Positions 1 to 12,851 are shown, numbered from the stretch's first letter. The stretch is 64,000 nt of DNA from Stratiolaelaps scimitus (GCA_019614645.1 JABWDB010000001.1:29567501-29631500); one strand, 5' to 3'. Numbers and translations are program-made. Notes: generated from the letters alone by a model not told the origin.

Positions 1-759
1 CACTCGTGGTGTATCCAGTGTATTTACGCACTGATTTACTGAAATTCAATTTTGCGATGGAAGGAATACCGTCACTTCCCCAAGTTTCACGGGTGTGATT
101 TGAAATATCGGCTTGCCGATATTGTAGCCAAATAGCAATGGAATGTTTAGTAATGCTTCGTTGTGCATAAAAATGCATTGATTCATAATACTTGACAACG
201 AAATTCGAAGATAAGTTGGGCCGTTATACACGTTTACGCCATATACGAACGTGTGCGAACGTCATATAACGCAAAATGTAGCGAGACGTCATTCCTGAAT
301 GCCATTGAGAACGTTCTTACATACCGTTAAACGCCTGAGATCATAAACGCCTTACGATTACCGTGGAAACCGAAAGTGATTTCAATGAGTAATCCAAAGA
401 AAACCTCTATGCCATGGGATGCTACTCATGGACAAGGGTAGTATTCCTTGAGTGGCCTCTTAAATCAATGCATAGACCGTTCGTAGAGTAAAACCATTAA
501 GGGTGTTCGCAGATTTGAACCAGACAAACCAGGGACTCTTAGGCGTTTCTCCTTCGCTATCCCGGTGGATATATTGAAGCCATTTTGTTTATTATTCAAG
601 TCATAAATACACCTTATTGTATCCGTGGCGCGTATTTTGTGATATTTTTCATGTGCGCGCCGCAGATATTCGTCATAATTAGGATCTGTGGCATCATTAT
701 CATAAGCTACTTTTTCTCGTCTTTCATGTTTTTTTCTGCATTGTATCCATGTATAGGTC

Positions 760-780
760 TGTGTGTGTGTGTGTGTGTGT
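760..780. repeat. (TG)n microsatellite
   Basis: An uninterrupted TG/GT run of about ten units is seen directly. Confidence 0.95.
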
Positions 781-2183
781 TCCAAATAGCCACAGCCCTC
801 TTATACTGTCATTCATCCATCTACCTTCAGATTTTCTCGTCTCCGACGATTGTCAATGCTACAATTCGATTTGTTCTTTGGCAGCCAGTGTTGCACATTT
901 TCAGATTACGTGCTCTGTTGTTGCAGCAACGTCATCACACACGAGACTGCACCTTCGATAATTGTACTTATTAACACTATACTTTGACATGAGTCTTTAG
1001 CACTCGGCAACGTGCAAATAGTCCTCATGAGATAGAGGATTTTTGTTAAGAGTTTACACAGTCAATCTATGCTGTCTATTATGTTACGATCCATAGTTAC
1101 ATTGAATTGGCGGATGTTAGTGCGGGTACAATATATGGCTTTCCATACCGCCGGTGTCACCAGGAACGGATTACACTCCACAAAGCTTTGTACCGGCAAG
1201 TTCTTGTATCCTTCAAGCTCGTCGTAGATCAGGGACCAGACAGATATGCAGAGATGGAGCCGTCGCTCACGACAAGTTCCAATTATTATCGTAAAATCGG
1301 GCTTTCAATATGGTGTCGGGACCTCAACTTACCCAGTGAAAGCACACCCCTCATCTCACGTACTGTGTGTCTCTGTACTACCAACAGACAATTAGCACCG
1401 ATCACACAGAGATGGCAACCTAGAGTCGATAGCTTGTCCGTTTTCAGTGGCAGCATCTGAATCTGCATTATCACGGGCCGCGGCCTGTACAATACTCGAA
1501 GCTGTCAAGGACGCAGTTAGAAGGACGAGAAATCAAAGGAGAAGTGAAACAAGTCCCGCCCTGTTGCGGCTACGTCGGACGGCTAAGTTTCGTCATCTGA
1601 CGGAGCAAGTATCGAAAACATGCGAGCTGAGTCGAATCCTCGAAATGTCCAATACTAAATAGCCTGTTCTTTGCCTCTGGCAACTGTGAAACGAGATTTA
1701 TGCAACAACAAAACGGAACTCAGACTCCCTAAAGGTCGATAGTAATCTATCAGCCGTCTTGAAACAAGCGAAGGCATCGTTGTGCACCGTTCCCTGGTCA
1801 GCTATTACCATTCTTGTAGCCAGCGGGTTGTGTTTCCGAAAATCTCCAATCGTAGGTTAATAGTGACCGACGTTGTACGAAGCCCATCCATATGTGCGAA
1901 AGACTTCTGTGTGGGTGCTCGAAACCGATTTCCCATAAAACTATCCTGTGAAGCTGTACTTATGGCTTCTACACTTAGTTGAACGCTAATTAAAGCAAGA
2001 CACACAAGAGAACATCAGTGGTTCTGTCGATTTATTGTAATTAATCACTTATATACAACGAGGGTTTGTGTATGACGATCTCGTTTTCAATTGGTTGTAT
2101 ACAAGAGAATCATGATGATCAGCCCATATGTACTCTTCTCCACTAAGCTATCTTTCTTCTATGCTACACATGATGTGCATGTT

Positions 2184-2273
2184 TAATCAATCAATCAATC
2201 AATCATTCAGTCAAATCAATTGTCCAGTTACCCAATCAGTCATTCTCAGTGAATCAATCAATCAATCAATCAA
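2184..2273. repeat. Two (AATC)n tetranucleotide blocks
   Basis: AATC units repeat at 2184-2205 and again at 2252-2273, separated by about 46 bp that hold degenerate copies (AATCAGT, CATTCAGT). It looks like one decayed array. Confidence 0.9.
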
Positions 2274-2344
2274 CCAGCTTCAATGGATGCAGGTTACCAT
2301 CAGCGTCACACTCAGTCTCTATAGTTCATTCATTGTTGACTCAA

Positions 2345-2366
2345 CTCTCTCTCTCTCTTTCTCTCC
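2345..2366. repeat. (CT)n microsatellite
   Basis: A pyrimidine run of CT units with one TTT interruption is seen directly. Confidence 0.9.
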
Positions 2367-4547
2367 CACCCTCCCTAATCTATCTATATATAGCTATCTA
2401 TTTATGTGAATTAGAACTCGATCTCAGTCACTTGTCAGTACCACCTAACGCATTGTGGTGACCTTTGCCGGCTAACCGGCGTCGGCAGCAGCCTCTTGTT
2501 CTTCAGCTTCTGTTACGTTATGATCGCCGCCATCAGCAGTATATAGGTGTGGGGATGTGGACGCGCATACTTTATAAATTACACGGTCTGTGAAAACGAT
2601 CAGCATTGGTATCTGTATATAGCATTTCGCTAGCTACACTTCTATTATTACCATCACTATTGACCTGAGCATGACCGTTGGAGTATCGACGTGCTCGACA
2701 AACACTTCTACCGCGGCTTGGTTGCCCCTTGTGTGGCTATATGGACGTTTGTCAAAGCAATTTGTTTTGTCACGTTAGCTAGGTGTGTGCGTTAAGTTGC
2801 TCTGAGGTGAGTAAATTATGTTGACATTGACAAAACTCACGTCGTGAGCTTTGTCAGCAGTATGCCCCCGCCGTAGTGTCTTTTGCATTTGTCCTTGGCT
2901 TAATTAATGTTCGCCGAATCATACAATGGCAACTTGAAATTCTCACTGGTAAGCGAGCGGAGCACATAGCAAGCCTCTAATAGTTTGTATAAAGGAATAT
3001 TATTCACTTCCGAGCACAATGCAGGTTTTACCGTTACATCGAAAATTCACAATAGGTAATAATAAAATCACAACAGCAAAGCATAAAGAGAGTCGACTAA
3101 TCGCACTCCGCGCGTGTAAACGAACCATAATTTCAGAAGCTCGTGGTATTACGAGGGCGTATACAAAGCATCTAGGATATTTATAAAATTGTTACGGTCC
3201 CTCTAATAGGCAAGCGTCGCGTAATTCACTTGACTCAGTGTAGCATATAATTTATTATTATTGTTATTATTAATCCGTCTTATCTTTGGTCAAAATAGCT
3301 GAGATACTGCTGGACGCCAACCAACGCCAGGATCAACAATGGCGACAGACAGACGTGTATGCGTTGTTTGCCGTTGTGTTTCACAGAATATTGGAAAAAA
3401 AACAACAACAACGATCAGTAGGTTTCTGCTCTGTGTATGCTAATCTGCGGTGGATGGATCAGATCGTCTGACAAGTGGCTGGACTGAGCGTCGAGATCAT
3501 GAAATAGTTGAAACACGATGTCTCTCAGGTCCATCGCAGTGGAAAGCTCGGCTTTGTGTCCCCCTCATATCTAGAATGTCGTTAGGATATAGGGGCGTCG
3601 ATTAATGCATCGCTTTCCATCGATATCGAAGGCGTACATTTGGTTCGCTACCTTTAATCTATCAGTAAACAATAACAATGACAAATTGACGAGAAAAAAA
3701 AAACAGATCCAAGAAACAAGACATAGTGAATTTGCGGCAGCCAGTCGTGACACAAGGCCAAAATTGAACAACGTGAATTTTGCAGAGCAATCACTTTTGT
3801 TGGTCGGTGAGTGCTATCCACGCGTTGAATAGTCGATATATTCATGCATTTGATATAAGTTAAGGTCGAAGAAAAATCAGTACAGTGATAATAAAACAAT
3901 CAAACATAAATTGCAAACAATAAATAAGACTGCTGACAACAAGAATTGCCGCCACAGGTGGCCTTCCGTTGCAAAAATAAGTCCACATGGTCAACTATTG
4001 CCATTGCAGTCGTTTGGTTCGGCATCATCGACCTGTCGTATTTCAGGCTTGGGATACAATTCGAATTAAATTCACTGGCTGCAATTTGCTACAGAAGAAG
4101 TTCAGGGATGATGACTTTGAAAGTCTGACTTCGGATAAGAATCAGAGTGAATAAAATAGTTGATTGAATAAAATTTCAAAGCGTTAACAAAAGCTGCGTC
4201 TCGTCGTAACAGGTGGTGGCAACGATTATTGCTCTCGTTGTCGTCTACAGCTTCTGCGCAATCCTATCCGGCTGTGGGAGATCCGGCCGAGATAATCCGG
4301 TATAATCACTAGGAATGTGTTGTGTGGCTGTTGTATGCAGCTACCGCGGCCTGCTGCTGACAGGCCGAGCTGGTCGGTGTAATCGCAATCTTGAGCCTCG
4401 CTACCCTTCATCAGGTACTTCAGTTAGCGGGTGATTCGTTGATTGGTAGGTACTCGTCAGAGTTTCACTTGAGCGAAGATGAATGCACGCTTGTGTAGAT
4501 GCGTTATGGATGAGTTCGACGATGGTGTACAATGGTTAGTGGATGGC

Positions 4548-4550
<3 letters not shown>

Positions 4551-4594
<44 letters not shown>
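4551..4594. repeat. (TA)n-(TG)n compound microsatellite
   Basis: About 16 TA units pass directly into TG units. It lies within 45-90 bp beyond the stop codon, so it would be transcribed as part of the 3' UTR. Confidence 0.95.
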
Positions 4595-4637
4595 ATGACG
4601 CCGATTTCTATGCGAAGTAATTTTGTGCTTCGTGACG

Positions 4638-4859
4638 CTACTCCTTGGCGAGTTCCGCGGCCTTAGCCACAGCCTCAGCGACGTCGCTGTAGACAGGAAC
4701 GCGGCTGCGGGTAGCCTGATCGGACAGGTATGACCTGCCGCGATTGTAATCTTTGGCCTGCGTTGTCGACACCTTCTCGCCGTGGATCAGCGAGCCGACA
4801 GAGACGTCTTGGATGCAGAGGACCACTTTGAATTTCTCAAGCCCGATGTAGTAGCTTGC
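4638..4859 (-). CDS. Exon 10: C-terminal end of NDT-like domain 2 and stop, residues 609-681
   Basis: The acceptor is acatggcttcttccag|GCAAGC. The exon is in phase 0 and reads ASYYIGLEKFKVVLCIQDV, then GSLIHGEKVST and RGRSYLSDQATRSRVPVYSD. It ends in an alanine/lysine/glutamate helix at the TAG stop at 4640-4638. The strand KVVLCIQD corresponds to LVLAIED of domain 1. The NRGRSYLSD...VPVYSD ending is the closing strand and helix of the fold. On the minus strand, the nearest ATTAAA (3658-3653) and AATAAA (3256-3251) lie 1.0 and 1.4 kb past the stop. Either could be a polyadenylation signal, so a 3' UTR of that size is possible but unproven. Confidence 0.9.
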   Translation of the reverse strand, partial: ASYYIGLEKFKVVLCIQDVSVGSLIHGEKVSTTQAKDYNRGRSYLSDQATRSRVPVYSDVAEAVAKAAELAKE

Positions 4860-5064
4860 CTGGAAGAAGCCACATGGAAAGATCCACTAACAGTAAGACC
4901 GAGTCTTGACAGGTGCATTTCACAAATGCTAGCTAGAAAGCTAGATATATGGATGGATGCTAATTAAAAATCGAGTAATTGCCCTGTCGTCAGATCACGA
5001 GAGGAGCAGATGCTCTAATTGCGTATAACGAAACAATACGTCCAAAAGCACCAAGAGGACGTAC

Positions 5065-5206
5065 CATGATCATCTCTGGGGCTCCCCACGTGTCCGACGC
5101 AAACACGAACAGCAGAACTTTGCACGCCTCAATCTGCTGCATCTCCATGGGAAGAAAATGCTTACAGCTGTCATCGTTGCGCGTTCGGAACGATACATGC
5201 TCCTTC
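5065..5206 (-). CDS. Exon 9: core of NDT-like domain 2, residues 561-608
   Basis: The acceptor is gtcgtcttcag|GAAGGA and the donor ATCATG|GTACGT. It encodes KEHVSFRTRNDDSCKHFLPM and then EMQQIEACKVLLFVFASDT, ending GAPEMIM. The VLLFV strand and following helix line up directly with exon 6 (ARVLLFVHDKETRSLASMVE). The residue matching the presumed nucleophile Glu361 is here Met608, the last codon of the exon. The splice sites are strong, so the substitution is unlikely to be an artefact of exon choice. Domain 2 is probably non-catalytic, perhaps structural or regulatory. Confidence 0.88.
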
Positions 5207-5465
5207 CTGAAGACGACACGGCATCACAAAACATTTGAGTGTTAAGTAAGTTACTTTCATCCGTATGATATAGCAGCCGGTGCTTGCCATCGCTGTGAAA
5301 ATTCCCACCTGGTTGCTTGGATTGGGTTTAGCGCTGCGCTGATTTGTTTGTTCACGTTCATCTGTCTATTGCCGCTGATACTGGCTATAAATTTTGGGCT
5401 GCCAATTAATATTTTTTGCCACCGATTCGACCAGCGATTAGATGAACACATAGCGCAGCCACGCA

Positions 5466-5467
<2 letters not shown>

Positions 5468-5498
<31 letters not shown>
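5468..5498. repeat. (AT)n microsatellite in intron 8
   Basis: A perfect AT run of about 15 units sits inside the 405-bp intron between exons 8 and 9. Confidence 0.95.
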
Positions 5499-5500
<2 letters not shown>

Positions 5501-5611
5501 TGATACAGGCATCCATCTACAAACACATCTACTTTCACCTATGGTTCAGTGAGTTGGCATGTGATTTTCAGATAGTACAACTTCGAAAGGCAGGGGTCGT
5601 TCAACACTCAC

Positions 5612-5935
5612 TTGAAATGTGGCAGAGCTACAGTCATACGCCAGTCTTCTGCGCCGGTGGGGCCTGCAATGAACACCTTTTCGGTTTCGCGAGAAGGGGA
5701 AAAGTATCTTTCTGAGGGCCAAGAAATGCCAAGCACCTTGAACAAATTGGGCTTGACCATCATGCGATATTCGGCGGTGATCATGCAGTACTGGTCGAAT
5801 GTGATCTGGTCCTTGTCACTGATAAGGAGCTCCTTTGGAAGTTCGCGACCAGTCGAGACACGGAATGCCATGTGGCGCTCAGGAATTGACAGGTGGTCAT
5901 TCGTCGAGTGGTTATCGAATGCGCTGTGGATCTTG
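5612..5935 (-). CDS. Exon 8: second EF-like stretch and start of NDT-like domain 2, residues 453-560
   Basis: The acceptor is gtatctttcttacag|CAAGAT and the donor CATTTCAA|GTGAGT. It begins IKIHSAFDNHSTNDHLSIPE. In the middle, ISDKDQITFDQYCMITAEY looks like the last part of an EF loop (DxDxITFDQ) followed by its helix, echoing exon 3. Next comes KPNLFKVLGISWPSE and an exposed linker. The second NDT-like domain starts at residue 540 with VFIAGPTGAEDWRMTVALPH. Aligned with exon 5, hydrophobic strand, Gly turn, WR and LP are all conserved, which shows an internal duplication. This is the longest exon except exon 2. Confidence 0.9.
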
Positions 5936-6136
5936 CTGTAAGAAAGATACGTAGAGGGAATTAGTATTTTCACTCAGGTTCAATCGTTGATATCATTATT
6001 GGTATTACGGCTAAGTCCTAGTTCCTATTAGAATAACAATAATAATAGTAATGCTTCGATAGCAACATATGCAGATTGATCCATTCGCGCGAAGACAGAG
6101 CATATCTGGCCATCATATAGGTCGCTATATACTCAC

Positions 6137-6322
6137 ATAAACTTTTCCCCAAGGGTTTTATCGCAAACCGGCGCAGTTTCGTCAACGCTGGACTTGCTAT
6201 GGCCCTTCACAATATCGATGCATCCTTGTACAGCGGCCTCAATTTCGGCATGAACTCGGACACGGCAGGCTTCAGCAATGCACCGCATGTAGTTTCGGGC
6301 GCGTTGCATTTCCTGCATTTCC
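6137..6322 (-). CDS. Exon 7: helical segment after NDT-like domain 1, residues 391-452
   Basis: The acceptor is ctctcgtttacag|GGAAAT and the donor TTTAT|GTGAGT. It encodes a strongly helical, charged segment starting EMQEMQRARNYMRCIAEACR, then VHAEIEAAVQGCIDIVKGHS and a Ser/Asp/Glu-rich tail ending near LGEKF. In simple NDT-like proteins the last part of the fold is a helical segment of this sort, so it probably finishes domain 1 and begins the inter-domain linker. No separate motif is recognised. It is followed by a short 201-bp intron, so exons 7 and 8 are close neighbours. Confidence 0.86.
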
Positions 6323-8398
6323 CTGTAAACGAGAGAGAGAGAGAGAACAAACGCTACATTGCAATTTAATCTATACGATTATGGCACTAGTCTTAGAATG
6401 TCCTTGGTATAGAGTAGAGCGATTGAGAACTAGCGCGACCATTGTGTTGCTTCACAGGCTGAATAATTTAGATAGATAGATACATATAGTAAGTCCACAA
6501 ACATCTACAAGAGTGACTTCATAACGATTCACGATGTTATCGTTGTTCATGCTCACAACTCAACGGATCAAAGAAACGCAGGTGGGCAGACATCTTTCGA
6601 AAAAAAAACATTCACTACTCCAATCACAGATCATGTCACATGTCCCTCAGCCTTTGCGAGAAAAACGTCGTTGTAACAACTGCCTTCGACCCGGTAGGTA
6701 ACTACAGGAGGAGATCTGCCAAAACCTCCGAATAGTTAGTTAATCTGGCCAGCCGCCTCACGCTCGTGTCGCCACGGCCGCCGCAGTAGCTGCTGCTACT
6801 GTTGTTGTTGCTCCAGTCTTTCACCTATTCCCATCATCCATCATCGGTTTGATTTGCTTGATTTTCATCTTCTCGTGGTCATCGTATGGTGTCATCGACA
6901 CATTGTCGCTTGTGCCGACTCGACACTGGCTGCTCTGCCAACTTCCCCCTGAAGAGAGTGCTAGCGGCTGCAGTAGCCACGGCGACGGCAGCGTCAGCAC
7001 CGAGCGAACTCCACTGTCGAGGGCCGCTTTTGCGCCGCGTTATCGTATCGGGTGGCACAACACGACGGAGTCGTATTTCGGCTGCGGGTGGCTGTCGCAA
7101 GCAGTCGCTGACGCCACTGAGGCGGCCGGTCGTTCGACCGAAACGCGCGCGTCCCTCAGCGCCCCCAGAGATCCAGCCATTATCATGACGATGGTGATGA
7201 TGATAATGATCTCCAACAAGGCGGCGTCATCCCTTGAGAATCTTGTTCTCATCTCTTCCACGGAACGAGATCCCCGCGAGCGACGCGGACGAAGAGAGAG
7301 ATAGCAGAGGGGGATAGGGAGCCAGTGACTCCGTTTTTTTTTTTTTCGACAGACCCGGCCAGATCCAGCAGTTGGCAGGCGACACTCGATCTATGGGTGA
7401 GTGGAGTTACGACGGCGGCGGCTGCGACGGCAATCTCAACCAAATTAGCTCACACATCGACACCAACACTCACCCTGTCCCAGAAGTTAACCATCGAGTT
7501 GAAGCTGAAGAGCCAATGAAATACGAGAGAAATTGAAAGATAACGATGGTGATGACGGGATGGTGAAGGGATAAAAGGAAAACATAGAGTAGAGGGAGCC
7601 AAAGAAAAGGCGAGAGACAGAGAGGGAATATGGGTTTAAAAAAAGTATCGAATGAATGGTATCACGAAGAGACGCAAGGGGATCTGCTGCTGCCACCGCT
7701 GTTGCCGCTTCTACAGTTACCATGACGATGGTGGAGCTGGCCTAGGCGTAATGGGGAATGCTTTTGCTGGCGTAAGCCGAGTGTCGTTCGACGTCACTGC
7801 CACCCGCATCAGGTATCTCCATATAGAGAAGGAGGTCGCAGAGTCGGCGGCAACCTTCTATTCTGGCGCCAAGGGATCCCGGCGTTGAGCCGAGGAACAG
7901 AGCAAAATCAAGGTAGACCGGGTGTGCGCGTTTATGCCTGGTGCATGAGACGAACTCGACGGGCGGCTGCAGCTTACAGAAGCAGCCACGACGGCAAAAA
8001 TCTTATGGAAGAAGGCGACACGTTGATAGTATTGCCGGTGGACGCGTGAGAGTGTCACCAGAGGCCATCCCCCAAGAAACAGATTCGTATACGAAGTATA
8101 ACAATATTCGTTGCAGCACAATGAGTCTCGTTCGTATGCAATCGAGAGATGGCGTTTGCTACACAAGCTCAAAAGTATCGCGAATGTTTTGTAGACCGGC
8201 CTCCCTCCTACACCGCAGCTTGTTCATGACCTTCACAACAAGGTCCGTTTGCAAAGCCGCTACGAATCACATATCCCTATACATCAGATAACAGATCATT
8301 ACGTGTTCGTAAACAAAGATGTGTTATTGTCGAAAAAAAACAACAACAATAGAACCTAACAGATATGCATTTTTTCTATGCTTGCAATGTCTACGTAC
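6323..8398. other. Intron between exons 6 and 7, with a GC-rich island
   Basis: It holds a GA run next to the exon 7 acceptor and a GC-rich, CpG-bearing stretch at about 6730-7480 with CTG and CGG clusters. Open frames of up to 151 codons occur there on both strands, but they lack splice or motif support. The island may be regulatory. Confidence 0.5.
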
Positions 8399-8604
8399 CT
8401 GTCCGAAAGGGTCTCCCCCATAACTCCCTTGCCCTGGTCCTCGATGGCCAGCACGAGCTGTTTCTTGCGAGCGCTCAGCTCACCGGCCTCGACCATTGAC
8501 GCGAGGGAGCGTGTTTCTTTGTCGTGAACAAACAGGAGGACACGGGCATTCTCCTTCGCCTGCTGCTCAAGTTCGATCAGTTCGGGTCGCCAGTCAGATC
8601 GTTG
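8399..8604 (-). CDS. Exon 6: catalytic core of NDT-like domain 1, residues 323-390
   Basis: The acceptor is aaactctatcacag|CAACGA and the donor GACAG|GTACGT. It opens QRSDWRPELIELEQQ, with the tryptophan and glutamates typical after the NP turn. It then reads ARVLLFVHDKETRSLASMVE, followed by AG and a basic loop before LVLAIED. The glutamate of SMVEAG (residue 361) is the position I align with the nucleophilic Glu of nucleoside 2-deoxyribosyltransferases, one helix turn after the VLLFV strand. The order strand, acidic loop, M-x-E-A helix, then the VxLxI strand is complete. I therefore call domain 1 potentially catalytic, though the alignment is by eye. Confidence 0.88.
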
Positions 8605-9505
8605 CTGTGATAGAGTTTCGCCCGACAGGTAGACAAGGTATCGCCGCCCGGTGTCGCAACCCGATGGAAAACATGGAAAATTGAGCGCAAAATAACGAAA
8701 ACGCGAGAGATTATTCGGGTGTCGACTGTCGCTGTTGTCTCTCCAATGTCACTCGTTTGTGTGAGTGGCGTGGTACGCCTCACAGATTGGCATTGCGCGC
8801 CCCTGTGGGCATCACTATGGAGAGCGGTTTTTGATTTCTTGAGAGACAAGAACGTCTAAAAAAACAACCGATAAGCCACACGCAGACACACACACACAGG
8901 ACAGACAGCATATGCATCCATGACTTTGAATGTTCACAGATGCATCGATGGAGCAACAGCCTTCTGTGGTCGAATTGCCATGAATCAATTGTACGCTATC
9001 CCGCCGAGCGTCGTTAAGAATCTGTATTCGTCAATCTTTTGCATCATACCCAGACATATCGAACCATTTCGAATGATGTCGGCTGTGAAAAATATACGAC
9101 AAGCAAACAGATCCCTAGCAGCGTAGAGTCGTCAAATGGTTGCAGCGGGCGTAACCCGAGTGGAAACTGCCTCTTTGGGTGGCTCAGTATCTGCCCGAAA
9201 TCGTGTTATAAACGTCAATCCCGTGGTAATCCGATGTATTCCGTATGGATCTCCGCTCAATGCATACAGTAGAGTAGATGAACGTTTCGCAGTATCGGGT
9301 ACTAAGTCTGAACGAGGTCGTTACTGCGGAAATCGGTCCCGACCATCTTAATCAAGTTTATGACTGCAGCTCCACCGCTGCCCGCCCAGTCATTCGTAGG
9401 TATCTTGATCGAAATCTCGCGAGAACAGGCAGACCGAAAGCCTATGCATTGGACAGTATTCATATGAATAGGTTGACATAATCACATCAGATAGATCAGC
9501 AAGAA

Positions 9506-9511
<6 letters not shown>

Positions 9512-9544
<33 letters not shown>
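9512..9544. repeat. (AT)n microsatellite
   Basis: A perfect AT run of about 16 units. Confidence 0.95.
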
Positions 9545-9547
<3 letters not shown>

Positions 9548-9940
9548 GCAGTGAAAATAGCCATGCTCGAGTTTTGTAGACGATCCACTGCAGGCACCGG
9601 CGGTCATTCATGTACCCGTAGGTATATTTCCATTATCTAATAATGATAAGAATGGCATAATAATAATTATAATAATAATCATAGTAATTTTATCAACGAT
9701 CGTGATAACGCGACAGCGATCAGCGCGTGGCGGGAGGAGGAAGCCACCGTTCGTCTCCTATCTTCTCTTCTTGAGCCGCACTCAACGACTCAACACGAGG
9801 ATTTACTTTTCGTTAGACTCACCCTCACTCCTTACCCTTGCGCATTCGAACGACTTCAGCTTGTCTCAGTATTTTATTTTCCCCTGTAATCCCTATCCGG
9901 CGTGTGCATAATAGAGGCTTTACCAAGAAGTGACCCGAAG

Positions 9941-9993
9941 ATATATATATATATATCATTGTTTCACTATATATATATATATATATATATATA
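9941..9993. repeat. Split (AT)n microsatellite
   Basis: Two AT runs (9941-9957 and 9968-9993) are separated by CATTGTTTCAC. Confidence 0.95.
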
Positions 9994-11352
9994 CGATGCC
10001 AACACATGAGACTATGGCAGACCATCGCCTCATCCCTCACTCCCGAGCCTGTCATCGTTTTGCATGCGTGCGTCTCGACGAATAATCGTCACAAATCAAC
10101 GCTTACCACCGAAATCGATCATCGCCACGACAGGGTCGTACATAGGTAATTGTACTCGTATCCGTGCGACCGTAGGTATAATGATACGATTATCATTTAT
10201 TATTATTATTATTCTTCTCCCATTCGTTTCCTTCATCCTTGTCGACTTCGTCGACATCAGCTTCTGCTTCTGGCGTATCCGTGTATGCCTGTATATCAGC
10301 ATTAAGTGCGCATGGAAGCGGTCGCGCGCACACGGAAATAACAACGAGGGTAGCGCGGTCAGCTAAGACCACACTCGCACACACGGGCTAGCTTGTCCAT
10401 CCTCTTGCCCGACTAGCAGCTAAAGGCGCGACAGAATCAATTGCCTCCGCACGATTATCCTCCACGAATCGATGCTGCTGCTGTTGTTGATGCGGCGGCG
10501 ATTTCGGATTTGGCCGCTGCCAACGACAGAGACGAGTTAAGCGAACATCGCCGCAGCCGCCCGAGCCTCGTTGACACAATCATCGTATGAATGCATTAGA
10601 TACGCAATGAAACACAGGTCGGCTGATACAGGCAACTGCAACAGCGCAGCGCGTGAGCAGCGCCAGCAGCAGCAATGCATACGCGAACCGAAATACAGAC
10701 AAGACAACGGACGGAGATGAGAGTCGGGGCAGGCAAGTGACTTGAACGTGAGTGTAGTCCGTCGGCCGATGTTTGCCGAAGCTTTAACGATGCGACGTCA
10801 TCTCGCGCCACCAGATGACGGAGGACATTGACGGGACGTTCTAGCGGCACTAGATTGTTATTTCGTTATCCTGTTTTGCCCTCCTGTTATCTGCATTGAA
10901 CCATCATTTGGCAACACGTCAAGCAGTGCACGACGCTACGCCAACCGAAAATGGATGGCTCGCTTTCGAACCCGTTTATAACCACTCGTAAAATCGTGGT
11001 CAGAGTCTCGGACCGGCTGTCGACGCGCACCACCACCTACTACTGTACTACTAGAGCTCGACTCCGGATTGATCAGGCCGACTCTGGAATATAAGGTCGA
11101 CCAGAAGAATCATCTAGATCGACATCAATAGAGGTATGGGTGATGATGTGAGTTTTCGATTGATCATCCGCCGTCTCGCTACTGCAATGTGTTTATGAGG
11201 GGCAAAACGTCGATTAGAATCTCTTCTGTCATTATCTCGATCGAGACAAGTACGGCCACGTGTGTCCTCGATAATCATCAGTGTACGTAATGGTGATGTC
11301 TGCTACGTCGCCGGTAGTGTAGCAGTCGTGATTACGCAACATAAATGAAGCC

Positions 11353-11374
11353 ATATATATATATATATATATAT
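11353..11374. repeat. (AT)n microsatellite
   Basis: A perfect AT run of 11 units. Confidence 0.95.
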
Positions 11375-12808
11375 GAGGTCTTTTGACTATTGGCATGTTG
11401 ATATTTTCTCGCTCGCTCTCCCTCATCCGCAGACATCCACCCTTCCCTTTAGGCTTAGAAACCATCCTACTTCAATGATCGCAAAGCAGAAAGAGTGGTC
11501 CGCCAAAAGAAAAGCCACACCATCAGTGGCAAGCCGCAAAACCATCTCAACGCTGGTACAACAAACGCCTCGTACCCTTCCCTACGAACGCTCCCCATGA
11601 AAAGCTTGAGGCACGCTATGGCACCACTTGAAGGTGTCGATATCGCAGGACACGGCCAAACCAGAATAATAATTAATTCCCGGATGACAGTAACTGTCCA
11701 ACCACCAGCTCGACGCGCCACATAATCAAACATCCCGGCATACGCAAGTAGATATATGCTGTAGCGTTCCCTCTAGCGGTTGATCTGTGCTCTGACCTCC
11801 CACCGGCTTCGGCTTTCACACGGCGGCGCCTTTTCTTTGTACGTGATTTTTTGTTGTTGTTGTTGTCCTCATTAGCGTTCTTCCACAGTGATATCAACAA
11901 ATATACTATCACCATTATTGAGCCTATAGCGTATTTCACTGTGGCGTATGTCGCACGCGCCCGGCTCACTGTCGTCGACGATGACTAGGTATTATATTCA
12001 TAATGATAATGATGATAATAATCAGTTTGATTCCGACATACGGACAGGTTGGCCGACAGCACAACATGACGTTTGCTCAGCTGAAAATAAGGACTACCGA
12101 TCTGCTCCCAGATCCCAGGGGTCCACCAGCGGTCGAATCGGTTGTCCCCGCCAACGGCGTCACTGACAGATATATCGACTCACGAACCCAGGCTGGAAGG
12201 CACGCACAACGCTGGCAATCGCCACTAATGTGATACGAGCTCACAACCACAGGAATAATATGCGGGCGACGTTATACGCCACTGCTAGCGCCGCGACTGC
12301 TGGTAAACCAAACTCCAACGGTGGCATCCGATGGCATGAACGAACAGGTAGACAGGCCGACAGCCATAGTGGATAGCAGCCTTTAGCATCAGAAAGCGAT
12401 CAAACGCGGCCAGAATCTACCGGCCAGGTCGCGACGTGGCCAGCTGATCTGAGGCTACGCAGCAGATGAGGTCGTAAGTGAACTGGCGTCCGCTTTCCCA
12501 GCCAATTCAAAGTTGCTCACTTATTGACTATTTGTATTCTGGACAGAGGGACGCGCTGCAGAGGAAACAGTCATCGTCAATTGCTTCTGCTGCTGCTGCT
12601 GTCGTTCAGTTCTCAACTACAGACTTGCTGCTGCTGCTGCTACTTGCTTTGACGACTACTGTACTACGTTCAGTGCCAGGTGCCGCCGATGTGCGTGCGT
12701 TTGTGGGCAGATGGAACTCAATAGGGCTAATGCAATCATTCACAGGGGAGATACAACGGCGATAGGATATCAGCCGGACACGCGGCCGTAGAATATTATC
12801 TATTTTGT

Positions 12809-12814
12809 ATATAT

Positions 12815-12851
<37 letters not shown>
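12809..12851. repeat. (AT)n microsatellite with one interruption
   Basis: Two AT runs are joined through an extra AA. Confidence 0.95.

Larger units (their letters stand above)
1..4550. other. 3' flank of the gene: no gene recognised
   Basis: This stretch lies downstream of the stop codon. It contains short unconvincing open frames, a (TG)n run at 760-780, two (AATC)n runs at 2184-2205 and 2252-2273, and a CT-rich run at 2345-2366. Part of it (about 3.2-4.6 kb) may be the 3' UTR. I recognise no second gene here. Confidence 0.6.

Noticed and set aside
2184..2273. CRISPR-like spaced repeats
   Set aside because: The units are 4-bp microsatellite repeats with no regular repeat-spacer structure, in an animal genome.
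6849..7304. 151-codon frame in the GC-rich part of intron 6
   Set aside because: Four overlapping frames on both strands are open here, none with a motif, and exons 6 and 7 join in phase without it.
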